From Syntrophomonadaceae bacterium (GTDB lineage Bacteria > Bacillota > DSM-12270 > Thermacetogeniales > Thermacetogeniaceae), in the NCBI GenBank assembly GCA_012840385.1, contig DULK01000076.1:1-36020 (forward strand): 36,020 nucleotides of DNA. Reading direction: 5' to 3'. The notes under the pieces were generated by a model that was not told where the DNA came from, ran no database searches, and saw nothing but the letters and a program-made list of their open reading frames with translations. The stretch's first letter is position 1. Each line of letters starts with the position of its first letter. The translations under genes and the position numbers were made by a program. This document shows positions 1 through 6,839 of this stretch, one piece after another.

Positions 1-1
1 C

Positions 2-64
2 GGATATGATCCTGTGGATGTCTACCTTAAGCCACTGCCCTGGTATCCGGGGCGTGATAAATGA
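2..64 (+). CDS. C-terminal end of an unidentified protein (cut by window edge)
   Basis: An open frame enters from the left edge and stops at TGA 62-64. The 20 visible residues end in LPWYPGRDK and match nothing I recognise. The next gene is in the same frame 30 bases on, with further stops at 86-91 between them, so the two could once have been one reading frame. Nothing more can be said from so short a piece. Confidence 0.35.
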   Translation, partial: GYDPVDVYLKPLPWYPGRDK

Positions 65-94
65 GTTTTAATTGTCGTCGATAAATAATAGGAA

Positions 95-1000
95 ATGGAA
101 TATTCTGGCACGCGGAATATCGGTTTTAATATAACAGAGCTAAATTTAGAAAAGTATATATCACTTCAAAAACTGGGTGACTTATATGCCGAGCGTATTA
201 GGGGTGAGGAAAGCAACAAAGATGAAAGATTTATTGAAAAGACCACTTCTTCTATTCACGATGCAAATGATCTTTACGAATTCTTCGAAATTGCCACAGA
301 AATTGAAATACATGAAAAAATGCCCTGGCTATTATATCATCCTTTTAGGTATATTTACTGGAATACCAGCTCATATAGATTTCGATATATGTATAAATTA
401 AACAATGAAAGAGTCCGGCTCTTGATTGAATCTCTATCAGCAGCAACATTAATTCGAGAGATTTCATTGGCAGCTTATCATATTGGAGCTTCAATTCGGT
501 GGTTTGAATACGACAGTACGACAAGTAGCGGAGGCTATCCGAATTTATTAATACCTGTAAATGCTCGCGAGATATCTTATATTCGGCGTCGTCGCTGGAC
601 TGCTCTCCAGTATCTTGCTCTTACAACGTCAAATAAACAAAGTCTTGTTTTCCGTACGCCAAAACACGATGATACCCCTTCTATTCTCTTTACATCAGAT
701 TCGGATCTTTCTTTTCGTCAGGATATTCCTTATAATGATGGGATGATCATTACAGCACCACATCACGGTTCTGAGGCTAATCGGAATGTTTATCGCCGTT
801 TTACTCATGATAATATAATCTGGGTACGCAGTGATGGCCGTTTCAGAACCAGACCTGGGAAGTCATACTTGAATACACATGGGAAACACTTCTGCACGCT
901 GTGTCGCGGTAGTACGTATCCTAAACAAGATGTGCGTCTCGTCCTCATTTCAGGAAAATGGACACCCATCTATACAAGACCATGTTGCTGTGTTAGATAA
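95..1000 (+). CDS. Unidentified protein with a metallo-beta-lactamase-like C-terminal half
   Basis: A 301-aa protein of unknown role. The only recognisable part is in the C-terminal half. A strand followed by TSDSDLSF, then IITAPHHGSEANRNVY near residues 215-240, and a later hydrophobic strand resemble the distal half of ComEC-type metallo-beta-lactamase folds, where PHHGS supplies a metal histidine. The N-terminal half lacks the HxHxDH motif that would complete the metal site, so that part may lie in the upstream frame or be missing. The C-terminus is Cys-rich (HFCTLCRG and PCCCVR). The start ATG has only a weak GGAA upstream. The gene is fairly AT-rich with no neighbour suggesting a role. 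It may be a truncated DNA-uptake or defence-type nuclease, but this is uncertain. Confidence 0.5.
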   Translation: MEYSGTRNIGFNITELNLEKYISLQKLGDLYAERIRGEESNKDERFIEKTTSSIHDANDLYEFFEIATEIEIHEKMPWLLYHPFRYIYWNTSSYRFRYMYKLNNERVRLLIESLSAATLIREISLAAYHIGASIRWFEYDSTTSSGGYPNLLIPVNAREISYIRRRRWTALQYLALTTSNKQSLVFRTPKHDDTPSILFTSDSDLSFRQDIPYNDGMIITAPHHGSEANRNVYRRFTHDNIIWVRSDGRFRTRPGKSYLNTHGKHFCTLCRGSTYPKQDVRLVLISGKWTPIYTRPCCCVR

Positions 1001-1214
1001 TTGATCAACAAAGATTCATAATATAAGTTTAATACCTCGAGATTGCGACCGGATACATAATGATCATACAAAAAAGCCAGCACCTATTAGTATTAGTATA
1101 GAAATCCAACATGCATTTTAGGCCGATACATGAAGATGGCGTTTATAATACATTTTTTATAAAGGTACTCCAGGCTTCATCCTGAAGTTATTTAAGGAGC
1201 CGTGATTCACCCCG
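1001..1214. other. Intergenic stretch, nothing identified
   Basis: AT-rich sequence between two plus-strand genes. I see no convincing terminator, promoter or remnant coding frame in it. Confidence 0.4.
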
Positions 1215-1880
1215 ATGGCGTCCGGTGAAAACAAAAAAGAACGCACCTTTATAGTGGAGTTCTGGGCAAAGGTCTTTGATGTTTTGCGGTGGGTGTCGCT
1301 TTTTCAGCTGCTTTGTCTGCTTGCCCGAAGGCGGCCTACATACCTTTTTGTGGACGCCTGGGTTCTGGGACACCTGTTGGCTTCTCTCTTGGCCGTGATT
1401 TACGTTAGGTTTTCGGATGCCAATGCCTTCTGGTATTTCATTTTGTTTTACTCCTACCTGCGGGTGTTCGAGATCATCGTCTACCAGGTCAACGTCCTTC
1501 TGTTCGACGAGCATAGAGCCTCTTTGCGCGGACACGACTACTACTTGCGGAGCTACCGGCGCACCGTTCTCCTGCTGCTGCACAACTACTGCGAAATCGT
1601 TTTCTGGTTTGCAGCGTCCTATCTGGTGCTGGCCGGCCAGTTCAGCTTTGGAAAGTTTCACGGATCCCTGATCGGTGTGGTATACTCCAGCTTTGCGGTG
1701 ATGACCAATATGGGCTCCGGGGAGATCAGTGCGAAGACCCTGGCCGGACTGTACGTTTTGTGGGCCCAGTCGCTGATCGGCCTTTTTATGACCCTGATCA
1801 GCCTTGCCCGGTTTATCTCCATCCTCCCTGCGCCGCGGTCTCTTGAGGAAAAGGAAGATGGGACAGAACATCATAAATAA
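1215..1880 (+). CDS. Integral membrane protein, possibly ion-channel-like
   Basis: A 221-aa protein with about four to five hydrophobic helices (roughly residues 22-36, 45-66, 70-92, 118-142 and 178-205). Between the last two lies a re-entrant-looking stretch, SSFAVMTNMGSGEI, in the position of the pore loop of two-TM potassium channels. The canonical TVGYG filter is absent (TNMGSG instead), so an ion-channel role is only a suggestion. The C-terminus is charged and cytoplasmic-looking. The start ATG is preceded by AAGGAG at a long distance (about 16 nt). The 3' end overlaps the convergent HEPN gene by 10 bases, so the two transcripts would be antisense at their ends. Confidence 0.6.
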   Translation: MASGENKKERTFIVEFWAKVFDVLRWVSLFQLLCLLARRRPTYLFVDAWVLGHLLASLLAVIYVRFSDANAFWYFILFYSYLRVFEIIVYQVNVLLFDEHRASLRGHDYYLRSYRRTVLLLLHNYCEIVFWFAASYLVLAGQFSFGKFHGSLIGVVYSSFAVMTNMGSGEISAKTLAGLYVLWAQSLIGLFMTLISLARFISILPAPRSLEEKEDGTEHHK

Positions 1881-2275
1881 CCCTTCTCTTTCAGGTATCT
1901 CCTGACGGCATCCCCAACTTCTACCGCCTCTTCCCTTAATTCAAGATATTCATCCTCTGAAAACAAAAAAGCCGGGTTGCAATCCGCTTCCTCTCTGTAC
2001 TTCATCAGCCTCGAAAAGACCCTAGAGGTCTTTGCAGCAAGGATTCCCGGCTTGACAAAACGAATCCCTACCAACCTCGATATCCCTTCATGGGTTTTCG
2101 GCTCCAAATCCTCCGATAAAAGCAACGCCCTGAAATGATAAAAAAGATAATAATACAAACGGGAAACTGCATCGTTGTAAAAACCGCCCGCGCTTAAATA
2201 GTCCGCAGCATCGAGGAGATTATTTGCCCTGTTGATTTCCTCCCTGATATTTTCTCGCTTGTTCTCATCGGTCAC
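1871..2275 (-). CDS. HEPN-domain protein, UPF0332 family
   Basis: An all-helical HEPN protein of the UPF0332 type. The family signature is visible: a tyrosine-rich helix (RLYYYLFYHFRALLLSEDLE), then PKTHEGI, then a segment ending in FVKPGIL, then the C-terminal Glu-rich helix with RRYLKEKG. HEPN proteins partner with minimal nucleotidyltransferases, and several pairs act as toxin-antitoxin modules in which HEPN is an RNase. The usual RxxxxxH catalytic motif is not obvious here, so nuclease activity is not assured. I prefer GTG at 2275, preceded by GGGGTGAG, over the longer TTG frame starting at 2299. It lies 42 bases after the nucleotidyltransferase gene on the same strand, so the two are probably co-transcribed. 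Confidence 0.8.
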   Translation of the reverse strand: MTDENKRENIREEINRANNLLDAADYLSAGGFYNDAVSRLYYYLFYHFRALLLSEDLEPKTHEGISRLVGIRFVKPGILAAKTSRVFSRLMKYREEADCNPAFLFSEDEYLELREEAVEVGDAVRRYLKEKGYL

Positions 2276-2317
2276 AGAACTCACCCCGCCGGTCCTCAAA
2301 AATGACTTAAAAAGAAA

Positions 2318-2653
2318 CTATAAAAGAGGCACACCTTCTCTTTCGATATCCAGAGCTATCCTTCTCTCCCGCCGCTTCAAAAACTCGAACTGCTCCTCGG
2401 AAAGAACCAGTGTTGAAAGGCAGACGCCGTGCTCAAGCTCGATATCGGCAGCCCTGTCGAATACGGCGCTTTTTAAATTTCTCGTCAGCCCTTGCACGAT
2501 CACCGCAATGTCAATATCAGAACCGGCACCGTAATCCCCCCTCGCCTTGGAGCCGAAGAGATAAAGCCCTACCAGCCGGTCCCCCAGCATATCCCGAAGC
2601 GCTTCTTTTAACTCGGCAACCGCCTCTTTTTCACCGGCAGTCAGATATTCCAT
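2318..2653 (-). CDS. MNT-type minimal nucleotidyltransferase (HEPN partner)
   Basis: A 111-aa protein of the DNA polymerase beta-like minimal nucleotidyltransferase family. The active-site pattern GS-x10-DxD is complete: G34-S35 in LFGSKARGDYG, then D46 and D48 in GSDIDIAVIV, which bind Mg2+ and nucleotide. In MNT/HEPN modules this protein is usually the antitoxin and AMPylates or masks the HEPN toxin. The ATG at 2653 follows AAAGGCGG at a good distance. A longer frame to 2689 has no better site. It is the first gene of a two-gene unit with the HEPN gene downstream. Confidence 0.85.
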   Translation of the reverse strand: MEYLTAGEKEAVAELKEALRDMLGDRLVGLYLFGSKARGDYGAGSDIDIAVIVQGLTRNLKSAVFDRAADIELEHGVCLSTLVLSEEQFEFLKRRERRIALDIEREGVPLL

Positions 2654-2689
2654 AACGATCCCGCCTTTCTCAGCCCGGTTCTCCCTCAT

Positions 2690-3103
2690 CCTTCTTAAGA
2701 GGCTTTAAGCAGAGCTGCGCGCCTCTCCCTTTCTTCCTCAAGCCTCGATGCGTCCACCCGGAACCACCCGCCCCAACAAAACTTTTCCCATTTCTCACCA
2801 ATAGTTTATCATAAATTATGCCGGTCAAAACCATGCCCCCGCTCAACCGCCCTGGAGCCCTCACCAACCTCACCGCCTGGTTCGCTCATTAAAGACTCGC
2901 CAATCCGGCACCATCTCAACCCATCCGGCACCAATTGGGCACCAGTTGAAGGCGATGTATATATTTCCTCTGAAAAGCAGCAAAAAATTCCGCCGCAGGC
3001 CCGGGGTTGTGGCCATCAGCAACGCCCTCTGGCTCGCGGCGGATACCTGCCGACGGCTGACGGCCGGACTGCCGGGCAGCGCCCGCAGCAAAGATATCCT
3101 TTA
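2690..3103. other. Gene-free stretch with GGTGCC repeats, possible IS21-type end
   Basis: No gene is convincing here. Around 2901-2947 the hexamer GGTGCC (minus strand) recurs three times in GGTGCCCAATT, GGTGCCGGATGGG and GGTGCCGGATTGG. IS21-family ends often carry such repeated transposase-binding boxes, and an IS21 istB fragment exists at 6663-6839, but no transposase adjoins this site. Small frames across the stretch show no family signature. Confidence 0.3.
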
Positions 3104-3300
3104 TTACTTTTCGTTACCCCTTGCTTCAATGAAAGGAAGAAACCTTTCAAGTTCCCCTTTTGTGCGCTCCCAAACTTCCGCAAGGTTATCTACTAAAGGC
3201 TTTATGCGGGCAGGAGAAAGACTGCCCGGTCGACGGCCTGCTGGATTTCAGCGAGTTCATCCCGGATGCGGCCGGCCAGGGCGAGTAACTTCTTTTTCAC
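3104..3300 (-). pseudogene. Internally deleted HepT-like (HEPN) gene remnant
   Basis: The frame opens with GTG at 3298-3300, overlapping the stop of the nucleotidyltransferase pseudogene in the usual pair layout, and reads KKKLLALAGRIRDELAEIQQ, the first helix of HepT-like proteins. It stops after about 32 residues. In another frame, the sequence to TAA at 3104-3106 reads RIKPLVDNLAEVWERTKGEL..., which matches the last helix of the same family (valine-glutamate-leucine, then WxRxKxELExFLxF). The middle two thirds, including the catalytic RxxxxxH region, are gone. This is a deletion remnant and would not make an active toxin. Confidence 0.6.
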
Positions 3301-3667
3301 AGCTCGACCCCTTCGCTTTCAATAGCGCTGCGCAAAGATGTGCGACAATCTTCCGGGTCTACCAGGTCAACTTTAAATTTTTCACTAATACCCGTCACCG
3401 CCCCACTGCGGCATAGAACCGATCGACCAGAATACCCCATGCTGCCAGGTCAACATCGGACCAGCGCGTAAAGCGGGTGCGGTCGACAAGCGAGCCGAAA
3501 GCCTCCACTTTTTGGGCGCCATATCGCTCTTTTAAGATGGCTGCAGCCCTGGCAGCAACCTGCCAGGCTTCCTTATAACGCTCTGTCAGGGAGGGGTCAG
3601 TTTCTGAAAAATCATCGACAAAGGTCAAAGGGTATTTTTTCGCGTAATAAGCAGCCAGTTCGTCAGT
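3297..3667 (-). pseudogene. Frameshifted nucleotidyltransferase (antitoxin partner of HepT-like gene)
   Basis: The central part reads ELAAYYAKKYP..., then ILKERYGAQKVEAFGSLVDR and RFTRWSDVDLAAWGI, a GS-x10-DxD nucleotidyltransferase that accompanies HepT-like RNases. The frame stops after FYAAVGR at 3395. One frame over, it continues without a gap as AVTGISEKFKVDLVDPEDC... to TGA at 3297-3299, which is the expected C-terminus, so a single-base shift near 3395-3405 breaks the gene. The 5' end is also damaged: an ATG-containing start segment lies before in-frame stops around 3675-3700. If the shift is a sequencing error the gene would be nearly intact apart from its start. Confidence 0.7.
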
Positions 3668-3897
3668 TTGTGTACCTATTTATAAAACCCCCTACATAGA
3701 TTTAGACATCTCATCCCCCATTTACTTTCCCGCAACACGTCAATTTAAGTATACCATAAGTTAATTAATTATGGTACTATTTTCCACTACTTGGACGCGG
3801 ATCAGGGAGGCCGCCTGGGTGAGAATACGTTGGCGGAATACAACATACATTTTAAAACAAAAATTAGTTACATGCGTCGCAAAAAAGTCGCAAAATT
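3668..3897. other. AT-rich intergenic stretch, nothing identified
   Basis: Strongly AT-rich from about 3740. A minus-strand -10-like TATACT occurs near 3747, but without a convincing -35. No coding frame or hairpin with a T-tract stands out. Confidence 0.3.
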
Positions 3898-4104
3898 CTA
3901 TTTAAAAACTCTAGCCATCTGCAGCACTGCATATATTATCCACACGAAACTAGAAAGCTCGATAATAATTCTTTTTAAAAAGCTAGGTATCGGCAAAAAT
4001 CTAATCACTAAAACAATTGCTACTACTGGCAGAAACACCCACACAACAAGCCAGTAGGCAAGCTTGCTACCTATTTGACGAAAAGCTTGCGCTACAGCAT
4101 CCAT
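3898..4104 (-). CDS. Small two-helix membrane protein, unknown
   Basis: A 68-aa protein with two likely membrane helices: residues about 16-33 (LAYWLVVWVFLPVVAIVLVI) and about 44-63 (IIIELSSFVWIIYAVLQMA). Arg and Lys lie in the linker and at the ends. The start is well supported, with GAAAGGGGGC upstream of ATG at a good distance. No family is recognised. It is a single-gene unit that points away from the hicAB operon. Confidence 0.6.
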   Translation of the reverse strand: MDAVAQAFRQIGSKLAYWLVVWVFLPVVAIVLVIRFLPIPSFLKRIIIELSSFVWIIYAVLQMARVFK

Positions 4105-4195
4105 AGAAAAGCCCCCTTTCTAACCTTAGTCTTCGGCAGAAAAGAGACTTTCCCTTTTTAAATACGTAAGCTGCCCTATACATCATCAAAGAAAA

Positions 4196-4209
4196 GAGCC
4201 TTACGGCTC
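4196..4209 (-). terminator. Candidate hairpin terminator, minus strand
   Basis: On the minus strand GAGCC-GTAA-GGCTC is followed at once by TTTTCTTT, the form of a factor-independent terminator. No gene upstream on that strand obviously needs it, so it may be a leftover or may block read-through from hicAB antisense. Confidence 0.4.
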
Positions 4210-4210
4210 G

Positions 4211-4226
4211 TATTTCACGTGAAATA
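4211..4226. promoter_or_regulatory. parS-like palindrome (ParB/Noc-type site)
   Basis: TATTTCACGTGAAATA is a perfect 16-bp palindrome. It differs from the Firmicute parS consensus TGTTTCACGTGAAACA only at the symmetric second and fifteenth bases, and keeps the CACGTG core with flanking TTT/AAA. ParB/Spo0J binds parS and spreads from it. The core also resembles Noc sites, which have a different second-half pattern. No parAB genes are in the window. Confidence 0.5.
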
Positions 4227-4279
4227 AAGATCCCGGAAGCTCTTTCTTACTTGCCCTAAATTAAACCACTAAGACAATA

Positions 4280-4308
4280 TTGACACGTATTTTAATACGT
4301 GTTACAAT
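4280..4308 (+). promoter_or_regulatory. hicAB promoter with embedded operator palindrome
   Basis: TTGACA at 4280-4285 and TACAAT at 4303-4308 are separated by exactly 17 bases, a near-consensus sigma-A promoter. The spacer and the -35 edge form a 20-bp inverted repeat (4283-4302; arms ACACGTATT and AATACGTGT, 9 bp each around two central T bases). A regulator bound there would exclude polymerase. HicB carries a ribbon-helix-helix domain and is the likely ligand. Confidence 0.75.
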
Positions 4309-4319
4309 TATTTCGCGAG

Positions 4320-4523
4320 GTGAGGGAAGTAAAAACTTATACATCCAGGGAACTAATCCGCATGATACAGGAAGCCGGTTGGGTACTTGTCAGAGTCAGC
4401 GGCAGTCACCACCAATTCAAGCATCCTACAAAACCAGAATTAGTCACCATCCCTCACCCGAGAAAAAGCCTGCCTATTAAGACAGTCAAAAGTATCCTTA
4501 AGCAAGCAGGTTTAGACGAGTAA
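4320..4523 (+). CDS. hicA: HicA-type mRNA interferase toxin
   Basis: A 67-aa HicA toxin, a double-stranded-RNA-binding-fold RNase that cleaves mRNA in translation-dependent or independent fashion. Family marks are YTSRELIRMIQEAGW, VRVSGSHHQFKHP with the catalytic histidine in GSHHQF, then VTIPHPRKSLPIKTVKSILKQAGL. Start choice is difficult. A longer frame from 4299 begins inside the promoter spacer, so it cannot be used by this transcript. GTG 4320 would be only a few bases into the mRNA. GAGGTGAGG (4317-4325) looks like a ribosome binding site, but the codon after it (4329) is GTA. It is followed by hicB after a 26-base gap. Confidence 0.88.
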   Translation: MREVKTYTSRELIRMIQEAGWVLVRVSGSHHQFKHPTKPELVTIPHPRKSLPIKTVKSILKQAGLDE

Positions 4524-4549
4524 TAACGTAACGAAAGGAGGCCCAAATT

Positions 4550-4963
4550 ATGGCCAAGGACAGATATATATATCCTGCCATCTTTAATTATGCAGATGAC
4601 GGCATATCAGTAGAATTTCCTGACTTGCCCGGATGCTACACCTGCGGTGACACCGATGAAGAAGCTCTGCGTATGGCTAAAGAAGCGTTAGCCCTTCATC
4701 TCTACGGGTTGGAGGAGGACGGCTACCCCATACCCGAGTCCAGTCCTGCAAGTAAAATAAAGATTCAACCAAACCAGGTTGTTGTTCTCATTGAAGTATG
4801 GATGCCGCCCTTTCGCGACGAAATGAAGCATCGGGCTGTCAAGAAAACGTTGACAATACCCAAATGGCTCGATGATCTAGCTCGGGAACATAATGTAAAT
4901 TTCTCTCACTTACTGCAAAATGCCCTGAAAGAGTATTTAGGTATAAACGAAAAGCAGCCATAG
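4550..4963 (+). CDS. hicB: HicB-type antitoxin with ribbon-helix-helix domain
   Basis: A 137-aa HicB antitoxin. The N-terminal half is the partial RNase H fold that caps HicA: YPAIFNYADDGISVEFPDLP, then GCYTCGDTDEEAL and a helix ending ALALHLYGLEEDG. The C-terminal 45 residues (AVKKTLTIPKWLDDLAREH..., ending ALKEYLGI) form a ribbon-helix-helix DNA-binding domain. That fits autorepression at the palindrome in the hicAB promoter. AAAGGAGG before ATG 4550 is a strong ribosome binding site, stronger than that of hicA, so antitoxin should be made in excess. Its stop codon lies in the loop of the downstream terminator. Confidence 0.9.
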   Translation: MAKDRYIYPAIFNYADDGISVEFPDLPGCYTCGDTDEEALRMAKEALALHLYGLEEDGYPIPESSPASKIKIQPNQVVVLIEVWMPPFRDEMKHRAVKKTLTIPKWLDDLAREHNVNFSHLLQNALKEYLGINEKQP

Positions 4964-4978
4964 TTGGCTGCTTTTGTC
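4952..4978 (+). terminator. hicAB terminator, probably bidirectional
   Basis: A 9-bp perfect stem, AAGCAGCCA / TGGCTGCTT, closes a TAGT loop that includes the hicB stop codon, followed by TTGTC TT. The reverse strand also has an A/T-rich tail, so it can serve the convergent gene ending at 4979. Confidence 0.8.
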
Positions 4979-5261
4979 TTAAAAACTGAGTTTATTATCT
5001 CTTAAAACCTGGTGCAATACCTCGCTCAAAATACACAGCTTGGAATGTTCCAGTCCTAACTCCAGTCGGTAGTTTATAGCCTCCAAAATTTCATGCAACA
5101 AAATCACCATTTGCCCACTCAGCGTCAATTCTTTCCCGATCTGGATCACATTCAGGTAATTATTAACTTCCCCCCATCTCTCCACCCGACTGAACTACAT
5201 AGTTTTCTTCCGGTAAAATCTTATATTCATGCCCTAATATCTCTACTGAATCAGGTAACAC
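4979..5261 (-). pseudogene. Frameshifted small zinc-peptidase-like protein
   Basis: The 3' part (4979-5185) reads VERWGEVNNYLNVIQIGKEL, then LLHEILEAINYRLELGLEH, an HExxE...H pattern typical of small phage or ImmA-like zinc-peptidase-fold proteins, and ends LRDNKLSF. The 5' part is present in another frame: GTG 5259-5261, preceded by GGAG, reads LPDSVEILGHEYKILPEENY and VVQSG. The two join if one G is removed from a GGG run near 5192. So this is either a one-base frameshift pseudogene or a sequence error. The full product would be about 93 residues, normal for the family. It converges on hicB across a shared terminator. Confidence 0.6.
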
Positions 5262-5304
5262 AGGATCTTCACTCCAGCTTTGTTATAATTATCATGGGTG
5301 CCGT

Positions 5305-5493
5305 AGTGGGGCCGTTCCACCTATTATTACCACCTCCGGGGTCAACACAGAACCAGACGTGGGGGTGGGCGGCCAATAGCAGGCTATTCGTTCAACAGTG
5401 AAGGCCAGCGAATCGACGATGATCAGATTAAGGAGTGGCTGCTGCAGCTGATTCAGGGTGAGGGGAATGCCTACGGTTACCGGTTCCGGTTGT
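5305..5493 (+). pseudogene. IS3-family transposase (OrfB) fragment
   Basis: A frame with no start reads RSTYYYHLRG, then GGGRPIAGYSFNSEGQ and IKEWLLQLIQGEGNAYGYR. This matches the N-terminal part of IS3/IS150-type OrfB, where RSTYYY and the EGxxYGYRK motif lie just before the integrase core. The frame is lost after YGYR, where the sequence meets the methylase fragment on the other strand, and at its 5' end, where it meets the peptidase-like gene. The catalytic DDE core is absent. Confidence 0.7.
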
Positions 5494-5608
5494 GCTTTTT
5501 GATCCTGCCGTACTGGATGAGGTAGCCGATGTTGGTCGGCGTGACGTTTTTGTTTGTAAAACCTGAAGCCCATGCGGCGGCTTCGTTTAAATCCAGCATA
5601 CCGTCCAT
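5477..5608 (-). pseudogene. N-terminal fragment of a DNA modification methylase
   Basis: ATG 5608, preceded by GGAAGG, starts a 43-residue frame: MDGMLDLNEAAAWASGF then VTPTNIGYLIQYGRIKKHN. This looks like the helix-turn-helix start of type II-like DNA modification methylases. It stops at 5477-5479, where the transposase fragment begins, so the methyltransferase domain (FxGxG, NPPY/DPPY motifs) is missing. It is judged a truncated remnant. Confidence 0.45.
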
Positions 5609-5755
5609 AATCCTTCCGGCCCCCGTTTGTTACCTTAAATACAAGGAATTACCGGCCTTGTGGCAGCCTCTGCATCTCTGCCCCTGCTGAGGCGAAGCCC
5701 CACACCTAAGAAGTTTTACTCCAGAGCCGCAAACTCCTTCATCTTGGGCTTAACC

Positions 5756-5836
5756 GACGGGATATTAAGGTATCTTCAGGAACTCCCGGGGCATAAAAGT
5801 TCAAATCTTCCGCCAAAGAAGAGGGATTATCGGTGA
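5756..5836 (+). pseudogene. C-terminal scrap of a tyrosine recombinase
   Basis: The frame DGILRYLQELPGHKSSN resembles the LRYIQELLGHKSSKTTEIY box of phage-type integrases, including the GH histidine. It degenerates before the catalytic tyrosine and stops at TGA 5834-5836. Nothing upstream in the same strand continues the gene. Only about 17 residues match, so the call is tentative. The rest of the 5609-5962 interval shows no gene. Confidence 0.35.
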
Positions 5837-5962
5837 ACTTGCCGTAACCAATTATAGCTTCGGGAAGACTGATGGTGCAGATCGCTTGTGGAAGCGAGGT
5901 ATTTCGCCAGGTGATTGAAAGGATTTTGGATGTACCCTGGAAATATGCGAGGTGGAGGAAAA

Positions 5963-6664
5963 ATGGAGTTAACCAAGGAAATCAAGGAATTTCTGCTGGA
6001 GCAGGGGGCCGATCTGGTAGGAGTCGCCGCTGCTGAGAGCCTTAACGGAGCTCCTGAAGGTCACCGACCCACCGACTACCTGCCCGGAGCCAGGAGTGTT
6101 ATTTCCTTTGCCTATGCTCTCAACCGGGGGGCGGTCTCGGAATTACCCAAAAGTAGAAACGAATACATGCTGGAATTTGAACAAGCCAACGCCTTTTTGA
6201 ACAGTTTGGGTCACCGGGGGGCCCGTTTCCTGGAACGAAAGGGTTTTACCAGCATCGCTTTTCCGGCTACGGACAGTATCGGTGACGCGGCACGGTTAAA
6301 GGGCGACCTCTCCATCAAGCACGCCGCCGTTGCCGGGGGACTGGGACTCTTCGGATTGAACAACCTGGTCCTCACCCCCCAGTTCGGCAGCCGCGTCCGG
6401 CTGGGAGCCATCGTCACCGAGGCGGAGTTAATTCCGGACAAGCCGCTGGAGGAGAACCCCTGCGACCGCTGCGGCAAGTGTATCAAGTCCTGCCCGGTTA
6501 ACGCTTTGCGGGGGTGGAAGGATACTTACAGTCCCCGGGAAGGCTGGAGCATGGACAAGGAAAAATGCTATCATTATATCTTTGTCCGGCTGGCCGGGAA
6601 GCGCTGCGGCATGTGTATTGCCTCCTGCCCGGCGAGCAATGGGAAACAGTCTCCCTTTGGGTAA
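5963..6664 (+). CDS. QueG-like double 4Fe-4S cluster protein
   Basis: A 233-aa cytoplasmic protein related to the C-terminal and central parts of epoxyqueuosine reductase (QueG) and other corrinoid-type reductases. Visible marks: GADLVGVAAAESL at the N-terminus, a central SIKHAAVAGGLGLFG and LLTPxFGSRVRLG-type core, then ferredoxin motifs CDRCGKCIKSCP and RCGMCIASCP, each followed by a proline. It is shorter than full QueG (over 300 aa) and belongs to a family of shorter homologues of unknown substrate. The start at ATG 5963 follows GGTGGAGGAAAA, much better than the frame beginning at 5915. The end abuts an IS21 fragment, so the last few residues may not be original. Confidence 0.75.
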   Translation: MELTKEIKEFLLEQGADLVGVAAAESLNGAPEGHRPTDYLPGARSVISFAYALNRGAVSELPKSRNEYMLEFEQANAFLNSLGHRGARFLERKGFTSIAFPATDSIGDAARLKGDLSIKHAAVAGGLGLFGLNNLVLTPQFGSRVRLGAIVTEAELIPDKPLEENPCDRCGKCIKSCPVNALRGWKDTYSPREGWSMDKEKCYHYIFVRLAGKRCGMCIASCPASNGKQSPFG

Positions 6665-6839
6665 AGTAGAGAAGCAGTGGCTAAAGCAGGACCTGGTAGT
6701 GAGAGATGAACTGGGCTACGTTCCCTATGCTCCTGAGGGAGCTCAGCTTTTCTTCCGTTTTCTCGCCAGACGTTACGAAAGAGGAAGCGTGCTTATCACT
6801 TCCAATCTGGAGTTCGGCGAACGGGGTCAGATATTTGGG
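6663..6839 (+). pseudogene. IS21-family IstB (ATPase helper) fragment
   Basis: A start-less frame reads LVVRDELGYVPYAPEGAQLF, FRFLARRYERGSVLITSN and LEFGERGQIFG. This is the Walker B / sensor part of IstB (LLIVDELGYxP...GAxLLFQ...YERGSxxxTSNxxFxxWxxxF). The Walker A region and the C-terminus are missing. It is wedged between the Fe-S protein gene and an ATPase fragment on the other strand. Confidence 0.75.

Noticed and set aside
1188-1874. Minus-strand 228-residue frame opposite the membrane protein gene
   Set aside because: The plus-strand frame has clear membrane helices; the minus frame is low in complexity and has no signal.
3791-4057. Plus-strand 88-residue frame
   Set aside because: It has no ribosome binding site and lies opposite the better-supported small membrane protein gene.
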